DNA of 38,241 nt from Anaerostipes sp. (GTDB lineage: Bacteria > Bacillota > Clostridia > Lachnospirales > Lachnospiraceae). The notes under the pieces are model-generated. The model searched no databases. It saw nothing but the letters and a program-made list of their open reading frames with translations, and was not told where the DNA came from. This document shows, in pieces, positions 5,541 to 12,602 of this stretch. The stretch is from NCBI RefSeq assembly GCF_018381315.1, contig NZ_JAGZSD010000027.1, positions 1 to 38,241 on the forward strand, given 5' to 3'. Made by a program: the position numbers and the translations under genes. Every line of letters begins with the position of its first letter. The first letter of the stretch is position 1.

Positions 5541-8500
5541 ATGAAGAGAAGGTTAATGAATTATGGGATTTTATTATGCACTGTGATCTGCATTTTGATT
5601 TTTTTACCGTCAGAAAGCAAAGATGTCAGATCAGCGGTAAAGATCCTGGCGGTAGACTATGAAAGCGGGACTTTAAAGCAGGCATCAGAGACAGCATCAT
5701 CAGGCAGTTCAATGACAGAGTATACAGGATTTCTTGTCAAAGGGAGCAAACCGCTGACAGGAGATGATTTTGAATATATGTCAACAAAATGGAAGCACGC
5801 GGATTCTATTGATCTGAGCCAGGCATTAGTGGAAGACGGAAAAATGGGGGATAGTTTTTCTGTGCCCCGGACAATAGGGCAGGACAGTTATGGAAGCTCT
5901 ACACAAATGCAGCTGAAAGAATTTTGTTTTCCAAAAAACACAGCAGAATTTGATGGAATGGTATTGAACGGACTGGGAAATCTGGAAGAGCTCCGCCTGC
6001 CGGACTCATTGAGATCTATGGATAACGCTATGTTTTATGGACTTCCTAAGCTGAACAAAATATCGTATCACGGGAAAAGCATGACACATTTTTCAACTAC
6101 CGCTTATACTTTTTACAGCTGTCCTCTGAATCGGTATCTGGATTTGTCCGGAGCCTCAGGGCTGGAGGAGGTGACACTGTCCTCATCTGCGGCAGTGTCA
6201 GGCTTTAATTTTACAGGGCTTTGCAGTCTTAAAAATGTGAATCTGTCCGGACAGAACATAGATTTTACAGGCAGTAAGGAGCAGCAGTGGCTGAAGTCAT
6301 ATACAGGCACAAAGAATATTTCAGGACAAAAGCCAGTTGTTGAACTTTCCTGTGAACCGGCTGGGCCTTTGGAACTTCACTCTTTGTTTACGGGACCTCC
6401 AAAACTGAAGGCGCTTCTCAGTGACGGAACGGATATTTTAAAGGACGGGCAGAAGCCGGACTGGATCCTTGACTCATATCCGGATTCTTTAAAAAATGCA
6501 GCAGTATCATATAAGAATCCGGCAGGAACAGCCGAGAATACCATTGACACTTCTTTGGGAGGAACACATACGATCCAGTGGAAAATTGCTTACGCCTATG
6601 GAAATCCTATGAGTAATGCAGTGTTTAGTATCCCGGTGGAAGTCACGATTCCTGAATCAGCAAAGCAGGATGAGATCTATGTAGAGGAAGGGAGCAGCGG
6701 CACGTCCGGAAGCAAAGATGACCCGGTTGGAAGTATACAGCAGGCGATTGGTTATCTGAAAAAGGGCGGGACAATCTATCTGAAAGGGGATATATCCATA
6801 CCGGAGAACTTTTCAATCCCGACAGATGCGGTAATCTCAGGCACAGAGGGGAGCAGGCCGGTTTTAAGCATAAATAGTGATTTATCTCTTAAGGGTTCAC
6901 TTTCCTTAAAAAATTTATCTTTGGACGCCAAAAAGAATCTTGTGATTTACGGATGCGGACATGCGTTTTCCACAGATAAAGAAGTGAACACAAAGTCTGG
7001 ATCAGGATCAATCGACATCTATGGAGGAAGCAAAGGTACACCTGTGACAGAGACAAAGATCCAGTTAAGGGGAGGAACATTCCGGAATTTATACGGCGGC
7101 GGATATCTGGGAGGAGATCAGAGTAATGCGGAAGCGAATGCTGGAGTGAGTGGCGAAGCCAGGATTCTTATAGGAGAAAATGCAGAGATTTATTCTGTTT
7201 ACGGCGGCGGGAACTTAGTTGGAGCTCCCGGGGTGAAGAGTCCTGATGTTTCTGTTGGAAATGTATACATCAGTATGAAAGAAGGCACTGCAGGAACAAT
7301 CTATGGAGGAAGTTACAGTGCAGCGCCCGGGAAGGCCTCTGCGGGCAATGTGAATATTGTCATGGAGGGCGGAAAGGCAGATTACATATACGGAGGCGGA
7401 AATGCGGCAGGTGCAGCTTTGAAGCCGGAGACAGGGGTTAAGGACGTTGATATTGACGTTAAGGGCAGCGCTCAGATAGCCTATGCTGTGTTTGGCGGCG
7501 GCAGGGCGGCTGCAATGGGAAGTGCAGATGCAGGCAGTATCCATATCACTCTGGGAGACAGCGCAGTCATAAAAAATATGTATGGCGGCGGATCAGCGGA
7601 AGGCAGCAGAGAGGCAAGCGCAAAGGTGCGGCAGGTAACTTTATCTATGGAAGGAGGCAAGGCTGCAGGAACAGTATATGGTGCAGGCAGCTATTCAAAG
7701 AGCGGAGATACAGAAGCAAACTTGAATGCAGGAGTTGAAAAGGATGTGGAAATTTCAGTCCGGAACACGGATATCTCCGGTACAACCATTTATGCGGACG
7801 GAACTCTTCCAGGCATTGTGGGAGGAGAAAAGAAGATTGTTCTGGACGGCTATGGATCAGAGACAAATTATTATCAGGTCAGGACGATTGGCTTTTTTGA
7901 TACGATGATCCTTGGCCAGGAAACGGCTTCTTATATAGAATTCCCGTCAAACATAGATCCGAATCTGAACTCGGACGACAGCTGCCAGAATAATATTATT
8001 CTTAAAAAAGGCAGTTCTCTAAGTTTTCAGAAAGGAATCAGGAATGTGTTTCAGATTGGTTCGCTTACAGCAGAAGGAAGCAGGGCGTCAGTACTCAGGC
8101 TTCGGAAAAATGCAATATCTGATGCTCTGCCCTTATATATAAATGGAACGATAGAGGTTAAAACACCGATTCAGGTGGAGGTTACAGGGGACGATCTGAC
8201 AGAAGGAGATCCGGTTCTTACAACTTCCGTGCGTGGCGGAAATACAAGTCTGATCTCCGACAAGTTTTTGCTTAAAAACGAAGGTTTTAAGCTTTTGAAA
8301 AAGAATTCTGTTTTGAAAGCAGTCAGCCGCACAAGTACGGAAAAGGAAGATCGGGACGTGCCGTTGGGACTTAGCGGCATAGAACCGGAAAAGTTCGGCG
8401 GAGGTGACGGAAAGGTTCTGAACCTGACGGAAGAGATGGAGGTAAGTACAGACGGCCGTTTCTATATTCCTTATACAAAAGGAATGACTTTTCCGGCAGG

Positions 8501-9335
8501 TACTTACTGGATCAGATATAAAGAAAATGAAAGATATAATGCCAGTGAGGCAGTCAAAGTGACAGTTCCGGAGGGGAAACATCTGATTACATACAATATT
8601 GTCCATGGAAAGCTCCGGGAAGGGGCTCCAAAGAAAGTTGCGCATGGAAAAAGTTTTGAGTTTCAAACCTATGGGGATGCGGGATATGAACTGGATCCTG
8701 ACAGGGCAGAAATCAAAGGAGGGATATTGTCCTATGATAAAGAAAGGAATATTTTTAAAGCAGAGAAAGCAGATGAAGATGTCAATATCAGGGTACTGTA
8801 TAAAATGATGCCTCTGAAAAAGGCAGAATCTATGATAAAGAAGCATGTTTATATTCCATATGGGACTTCGGCAGGAACGACAGTGTCGGTCTTTGATAAA
8901 GAATTTGGTGAGTTTCCGGAATCTGTAAACCTTACATGGCAGACAAATGACCGGAGAGGATTTGTGGCAATAAAAAATCAGCAGCTGACGGTGCAGAAGG
9001 TCAACGAGGGGAAAAAAGAAATCCTGATTTTGATGCAGGCGAAGCTGGAGGATGCTTCTGCCGAAAAGACAGTGGATTCTGTAATTCATTTTCTGCCGAA
9101 AACATATCAGCAAGGCGGGGAAACAACTGATTCAAAAGATAAGGGAGAGACCAAAGAAAAGAAAGGGAAGGGACAGAGTAAGACCGCCCGCAGCAAGCCT
9201 AAAAAGCCGGTAAGGGTGAGAAAAAAAGTGGATGAAAAAACCGGAGATCCGGACAGAGGATTCCTGCTCCTGATTTTAGCAGGCAGCGGCACAGCGGCAG
9301 CCGGAATACTGAGAGTACGGAAAAAGAAAGCCTGA
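5541..9335 (+). CDS. Large cell-surface protein with LRR, GGG-repeat and InlB-like regions; wall or membrane anchored
   Basis: A 1264-residue exported protein. It has an N-terminal signal peptide (MKRRLMNYG, hydrophobic core). Residues about 110-240 look like BspA-type leucine-rich repeats (LGNLEELRLPDSL, LPKLNKISYHG). Residues about 375-480 read like a pectate-lyase-type start (EEGSSGTSGSKDDPVGSIQQAI). Residues about 490-720 carry repeated YGGG units. Near the C-terminus a KHLITYNIVHGKLREGAPKK segment resembles the InlB B-repeat family. The end is KTGDPDRGF, a hydrophobic stretch and RVRKKKA: the layout of a sortase signal but without a clear LPxTG. The ATG at 5541 is chosen for the GGGGGAG ribosome site and the signal peptide it starts. 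An adhesin role is inferred; ligand unknown. The upstream 200 bases hold only a small ATCCTC/GAGGAT hairpin (5422-5437). Confidence 0.75.
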   Translation: MKRRLMNYGILLCTVICILIFLPSESKDVRSAVKILAVDYESGTLKQASETASSGSSMTEYTGFLVKGSKPLTGDDFEYMSTKWKHADSIDLSQALVEDGKMGDSFSVPRTIGQDSYGSSTQMQLKEFCFPKNTAEFDGMVLNGLGNLEELRLPDSLRSMDNAMFYGLPKLNKISYHGKSMTHFSTTAYTFYSCPLNRYLDLSGASGLEEVTLSSSAAVSGFNFTGLCSLKNVNLSGQNIDFTGSKEQQWLKSYTGTKNISGQKPVVELSCEPAGPLELHSLFTGPPKLKALLSDGTDILKDGQKPDWILDSYPDSLKNAAVSYKNPAGTAENTIDTSLGGTHTIQWKIAYAYGNPMSNAVFSIPVEVTIPESAKQDEIYVEEGSSGTSGSKDDPVGSIQQAIGYLKKGGTIYLKGDISIPENFSIPTDAVISGTEGSRPVLSINSDLSLKGSLSLKNLSLDAKKNLVIYGCGHAFSTDKEVNTKSGSGSIDIYGGSKGTPVTETKIQLRGGTFRNLYGGGYLGGDQSNAEANAGVSGEARILIGENAEIYSVYGGGNLVGAPGVKSPDVSVGNVYISMKEGTAGTIYGGSYSAAPGKASAGNVNIVMEGGKADYIYGGGNAAGAALKPETGVKDVDIDVKGSAQIAYAVFGGGRAAAMGSADAGSIHITLGDSAVIKNMYGGGSAEGSREASAKVRQVTLSMEGGKAAGTVYGAGSYSKSGDTEANLNAGVEKDVEISVRNTDISGTTIYADGTLPGIVGGEKKIVLDGYGSETNYYQVRTIGFFDTMILGQETASYIEFPSNIDPNLNSDDSCQNNIILKKGSSLSFQKGIRNVFQIGSLTAEGSRASVLRLRKNAISDALPLYINGTIEVKTPIQVEVTGDDLTEGDPVLTTSVRGGNTSLISDKFLLKNEGFKLLKKNSVLKAVSRTSTEKEDRDVPLGLSGIEPEKFGGGDGKVLNLTEEMEVSTDGRFYIPYTKGMTFPAGTYWIRYKENERYNASEAVKVTVPEGKHLITYNIVHGKLREGAPKKVAHGKSFEFQTYGDAGYELDPDRAEIKGGILSYDKERNIFKAEKADEDVNIRVLYKMMPLKKAESMIKKHVYIPYGTSAGTTVSVFDKEFGEFPESVNLTWQTNDRRGFVAIKNQQLTVQKVNEGKKEILILMQAKLEDASAEKTVDSVIHFLPKTYQQGGETTDSKDKGETKEKKGKGQSKTARSKPKKPVRVRKKVDEKTGDPDRGFLLLILAGSGTAAAGILRVRKKKA
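7020..7700 (+). repeat. Coding repeats with YGGG motif in the surface protein
   Basis: About eight imperfect copies of an aromatic-GGG/GGS turn (IYGGSK, LYGGGY, VYGGGN, IYGGSY, IYGGGN, VFGGGR, MYGGGS, VYGAGS), spaced roughly 30-37 residues, each followed by strands such as 'aGnVnIvMegGkAdyI'. The DNA copies differ, so they are old. The pattern is that of a beta-helix stalk built from one strand ladder per repeat. Confidence 0.7.
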
Positions 9336-9344
9336 AGAATCTTT

Positions 9345-9373
9345 TTGCAGGAAATCGTATTTTTTAGTATAAT
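9345..9373 (+). promoter_or_regulatory. Promoter of the nucleoid-associated protein gene
   Basis: TTGCAG (9345-9350), 17 bases, TATAAT (9368-9373). It starts 10 bases after the stop of the surface protein, so the next gene has its own transcript. Confidence 0.7.
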
Positions 9374-9409
9374 GTCATTATAAATATCAACAAAGAAAGT
9401 AGGGGCAGC

Positions 9410-10426
9410 ATGCAGATACAGAGAGATGACATTATCATCAGAAAAGGGATTATACATATTTTAGATAGCCACAACGGATATCTTGGCCTGTCCAATGATT
9501 TATTGGATATGGGGCCGGACTTAATGGAATTTGTGCGCGGGCATATTTTCAAGATTTTGGAAAGTGATGATACAAAGAAATGCCAGTTTGACGGAAACCT
9601 GTCTCCCGTTCTGACTCTCCTGGAGACTATGGAGGAACAAGAGGATGAAAGCTTTGTGGAAGCCAGCCGGGTTCTGGCAGAGAGCCTGTATGACATTATG
9701 TGTGACAGTGTTACCATACCGGCAGCAGATTTGATTGTTGTCAGTTTTCAGCTCTACAGTTTGGTACACTTAGCATTTCTTAAAATGAACTATAAGGAAA
9801 CTTATGTGCACAAAGAGGAAGAAAATGAGGTCAATGATATCGTAAAACAGCGTGTCATGCCTATGGACGGAGCAAAGCTTACGGAAGCTGTTATTGTAGA
9901 TCTTCTGGAGTATAAGGTACAGCTTGTGGAAAAGAAATATGAGATGCTCACAGGGGACAAGATCAACTATATTTCGGAACGGTTTCTCCAGTGCCATGCA
10001 GATATGGCACCTAAGAAAAAATTTCAGATATTAAACAAGGTAATCACAGACATCAATAACCGATATGAACATGAACCTCTTAAAAACCGTTTAGATGCAA
10101 AAAGCAAACTCCGGGAAGAATTTGCGGAGAAGAATGAGTTCCGTATCAATGAGATCGGGGACCGGATCTTTGGGGAAAGTGCAGAAAAGAAACAGGAGTT
10201 TGATGACCGGATCGAGCGTTATGACCTTCAGTATGATACTTTTACAGTCGCAAAAGAGAATACGGTTAAAAAGCTTGAATATCAAATCCTTGAGACGGAT
10301 TCCGGCATTGAGATCAAAATTCCTATGGAAGAGTATATTACCAAGGATAATGTGGAGATCCGGGAAGAGCCGGGAGGCGGAAGTGTCATCACTATTAAAA
10401 ACATTGAACAGGTGAAGATCAAGTAG
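9410..10426 (+). CDS. Nucleoid-associated protein (NdpA/YejK family)
   Basis: A 338-residue soluble protein matching the 37-kDa nucleoid-associated family in length and in its order of parts: an N-terminal IIRKGIIHILDSHNGYLGLS segment, a middle part with FLKMNYKETYVH, and a C-terminal beta-rich end (GIEIKIPMEEY, then GGGSVITIKNI). Proteobacterial YejK binds DNA and sits on the nucleoid; clostridial members are little studied. The start ATG has AGGGG 6 bases upstream. It is a single gene with its own promoter, between the surface protein and the aminotransferase. The family call is from recognition of overall pattern rather than a catalytic motif. Confidence 0.7.
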   Translation: MQIQRDDIIIRKGIIHILDSHNGYLGLSNDLLDMGPDLMEFVRGHIFKILESDDTKKCQFDGNLSPVLTLLETMEEQEDESFVEASRVLAESLYDIMCDSVTIPAADLIVVSFQLYSLVHLAFLKMNYKETYVHKEEENEVNDIVKQRVMPMDGAKLTEAVIVDLLEYKVQLVEKKYEMLTGDKINYISERFLQCHADMAPKKKFQILNKVITDINNRYEHEPLKNRLDAKSKLREEFAEKNEFRINEIGDRIFGESAEKKQEFDDRIERYDLQYDTFTVAKENTVKKLEYQILETDSGIEIKIPMEEYITKDNVEIREEPGGGSVITIKNIEQVKIK

Positions 10427-10447
10427 AAACGTCTCTGAAGTGCTTTC

Positions 10448-10476
10448 TTGACATATGTATATACAAGGACTATAAT
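10448..10476 (+). promoter_or_regulatory. Consensus promoter of the aminotransferase gene
   Basis: TTGACA (10448-10453), 17 bases, TATAAT (10471-10476): a perfect consensus. Start expected near 10484, giving an 80-base leader that contains a terminator-like hairpin. Confidence 0.85.
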
Positions 10477-10500
10477 ATTTAAAATTAAAAATTGGAGGAT

Positions 10501-10535
10501 GCTCTAAGCCGGGCTGCTGGTTTAGGGCTTTTCTT
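10501..10535 (+). terminator. Terminator-like hairpin in the aminotransferase leader
   Basis: GCTCTAAGCC (10501-10510) pairs with GGTTTAGGGC (10519-10528) over 10 bp with two G-U pairs, loop of 8, then TTTTCTT. It sits between the promoter and the start codon at 10567, so it would attenuate transcription. Only about 17 bases lie upstream of it in the RNA, too few for a known riboswitch aptamer. An ATG CTC TAA mini-frame behind GGAGG overlaps its left arm. Confidence 0.55.
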
Positions 10536-10566
10536 ACATCGTTACGGAAAGAAGAGGTACATAATT

Positions 10567-11745
10567 ATGACACAGTTTTCAGAAAGAATCTTAAAGACAC
10601 CGGCATCCTTTATAAGGGAAATTTTAAAAGTCATCCAGCAGGATGATATTATCTCGTTTGCAGGAGGGCTGCCGAACCCTGTTTCTTTTCCGAAAGAAGC
10701 CCTGAAGCAGTCAATGGAACGGGTAATCGATCAATATGGAGATGAGGTGTTTCAATATTCCAGTACGGAGGGATATCAGCCTCTCAGAGAATGGGTGGCA
10801 AGGAGATATCGTGATGAATATCAGATGGATGTACAGGCGGATGATATACTGATCACCACAGGATCTCAGCAGGCTTTGGATCTGATGGGAAAGGTGCTGA
10901 TCAATCCGGGGGATGCGCTGGCTATTGAAGAGCCGGGATATTTAGGAGCTATTCAGGCGTTTACAGTGTTTGAGCCGGATTTCTGTCCGGTACCGCTGTT
11001 GGATGACGGACTGGACCTGGAAAAATTAGAACAGCTTCTGAAAGAACGAAATGTGAAACTGCTGTATACAGTACCGAACTTTCAAAATCCAACGGGACTT
11101 ACCTACTCTGTGGAAAAGAGAAAACAATTATGCAGTCTGCTAAATCGTTATTCTGCCTATTTGATTGAGGATGATCCATATGGACAGCTTAAGTTTGAAG
11201 GAGAGATACTTCCCTATATTGCATCCTTTGGCCTTGAGAAGGGTGTGCTTTTTGGAACAATTTCCAAGATCATCACACCGGGTATGAGGCTTGGATGGAT
11301 CTGCACAAAGGATAAGGAACTTATGGAGCATCTTGTGACTGCAAAGCAGGCAGCTGATCTCCACAGTAATATTTTTGCCCAGTATGCAGTATATGATTAT
11401 CTTATGAATAATGAATTGAACGGACATATCGATAAGATCAAAGACCTCTATAAAAAGCAGAGTGACGCCATGCTCCAGGCCATGGAAGATTTCTTCCCGG
11501 ACAGTGTTTCTTATACGATGCCGAAAGGAGGCATGTTTGTCTGGGGATCTCTGCCGGAAGGGGAATCTTCACTGGAGCTGTTCGACCGTGCAATGGAACA
11601 AAAGGTTGCATTTGTACCGGGCAATCCGTTTTATGTGGATGACACAAAGCCGGTGCCAACGTTCCGGCTGAATTATACAAACTCCGAGCCGGAAGTGATC
11701 CGGGAAGGTATCCGCAGGCTCGGAAAGCTGATGGAGGTCTATTAA
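10567..11745 (+). CDS. PLP-dependent aminotransferase, class I/II (LysN / AraT-like)
   Basis: A 392-residue fold-type I aminotransferase. Marks are SFAGGLPNPVSFP near the N-terminus, QYSSTEGYQPLREW, the phosphate/cofactor part TTGSQQALDLMGKV, NFQNPTGLTYS, EDDPYGQLKFEG, the PLP lysine K234 in GTISKIITPGMRLGW, and the carboxylate-binding arginine in TFRLNYTN near the end. The closest known types are 2-aminoadipate / aromatic / MocR-like transaminases without the DNA-binding part; the amino-acid substrate is not decided. The ATG at 10567 follows AGAGGT by 8 bases and begins the family's usual N-terminus (FSERILKTPASFIREIL). Its stop overlaps the convergent DUF1622 gene by 4 bases. Confidence 0.9.
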   Translation: MTQFSERILKTPASFIREILKVIQQDDIISFAGGLPNPVSFPKEALKQSMERVIDQYGDEVFQYSSTEGYQPLREWVARRYRDEYQMDVQADDILITTGSQQALDLMGKVLINPGDALAIEEPGYLGAIQAFTVFEPDFCPVPLLDDGLDLEKLEQLLKERNVKLLYTVPNFQNPTGLTYSVEKRKQLCSLLNRYSAYLIEDDPYGQLKFEGEILPYIASFGLEKGVLFGTISKIITPGMRLGWICTKDKELMEHLVTAKQAADLHSNIFAQYAVYDYLMNNELNGHIDKIKDLYKKQSDAMLQAMEDFFPDSVSYTMPKGGMFVWGSLPEGESSLELFDRAMEQKVAFVPGNPFYVDDTKPVPTFRLNYTNSEPEVIREGIRRLGKLMEVY

Positions 11746-12062
11746 TCAGATTCAAATTTAATTTCATAATGGATAACAAGTGTCAGAAAAGACCGCAGCA
11801 GGATTACGGCACCCAGCATATAAAGCTCCTTCATGTTTTTTGTGATGACAGTGCGGAGGATCTCGCCTCCCAGTTTAAATTCCAGTGCAAAGGCCAGGAT
11901 CTTGGCGAGTTCTAGTTTAATATCCCGTCCTTCGGTGGTGAAACCCGCACGAAGATATTGAAGAAATGCTTTGATGCACCCGAATACGATGACAAAGATG
12001 CCAAAGAGTTCCAGAATGTGGATGCAGAGCATCACAATTTCTGTTAAAAAATGGTCCGTCAT
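11742..12062 (-). CDS. DUF1622 membrane protein
   Basis: A 106-residue protein with two or three membrane helices. It matches the DUF1622 pattern: a long N-terminal helix, LELAKILAFALEFKLGGEILRTVITKNMKELYMLGAVILLRSFLTLVIHYEI. The function of the family is unknown. The start ATG has GAGGAG 7 bases upstream on the minus strand. Its end overlaps the stop of the convergent aminotransferase by 4 bases, and I see no terminator between them, so their transcripts must overlap in antisense. Confidence 0.8.
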   Translation of the reverse strand: MTDHFLTEIVMLCIHILELFGIFVIVFGCIKAFLQYLRAGFTTEGRDIKLELAKILAFALEFKLGGEILRTVITKNMKELYMLGAVILLRSFLTLVIHYEIKFESD

Positions 12063-12140
12063 ATACTGCTCCTCTCTTTGCTGCTGAACAGAATCAGAAT
12101 GATATTATTTTTTACCAATATGTAAGATTTCATACAAGTA

Positions 12141-12149
12141 TGGTATAAT
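12141..12149 (+). promoter_or_regulatory. Extended -10 element upstream of the DUF3783 gene
   Basis: TGGTATAAT (12141-12149), an extended -10 box, 34 bases before the start codon. The -35 region is poor, which is usual when TGn is present. Confidence 0.45.
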
Positions 12150-12182
12150 AAGAATATCAATAAAGAAAAGGCAGGAGCGTAT

Positions 12183-12581
12183 ATGTTGAAACGAAAAGGA
12201 AACAGCGGAAAGGCTGTACTGTTATATAATCTGGATAACTCTGACAGAGCAAGAAAGATTAAGTATATTTTAATCCGCATGGGAGTGCGTATTAAAAATG
12301 TTAAGAAGGAAGATTATTTAAAACCTATTGGAGCTTTAGCCGGGGCGGCCGGCGCTGAGGCAGATGACAGTATTTACGACGGTCCGGGCTTTGCAGAAGA
12401 GATGCTTGTAATGAAGGGGTTCACCGGACGTGAGATCGATGAATTGATTCTCAGATTCCGGAAGGAAAAGTTAGATAAGATTGACCTGAAAGCTGTCATG
12501 ACAGACACCAATCAAACATGGGATTCCATTACCCTGTATGAGAATCTGAGAGAAGAACATGAACAGATGACAGGAGAGTAA
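12183..12581 (+). CDS. DUF3783 protein
   Basis: A 132-residue soluble protein. The C-terminal half has the DUF3783 signature: EEMLVMKGFTGREIDELI, then KIDLKAVMTDTNQTWDSITLYENLREEHE. The N-terminal half (VLLYNLDNSDRARKIKYILIRMGVRIK) resembles a small Rossmann-like strand-helix unit. Function unknown. AGGAG lies 6 bases before the ATG. It is followed after 21 bases by the EIIC-EAL gene, in the same direction and without a terminator, so the two are probably co-transcribed. Confidence 0.8.
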   Translation: MLKRKGNSGKAVLLYNLDNSDRARKIKYILIRMGVRIKNVKKEDYLKPIGALAGAAGAEADDSIYDGPGFAEEMLVMKGFTGREIDELILRFRKEKLDKIDLKAVMTDTNQTWDSITLYENLREEHEQMTGE

Positions 12582-12602
12582 AGTTTTCCGGGAGTTGTAT
12601 GA

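Noticed and set aside
8133..9113. A 326-codon minus-strand frame inside the surface protein
   Set aside because: Cys/His/Phe/Ile-rich composition typical of an antisense shadow, no family likeness, no ribosome site, and the plus strand is clearly coding.
5541..9335. A PPEP cutting site (Pro-Pro-x-Pro type) in the surface protein
   Set aside because: Only an isolated PP pair (GPPKLK) in the folded N-terminal half was found; no repeated PPxP motifs near the anchor as in known substrates.
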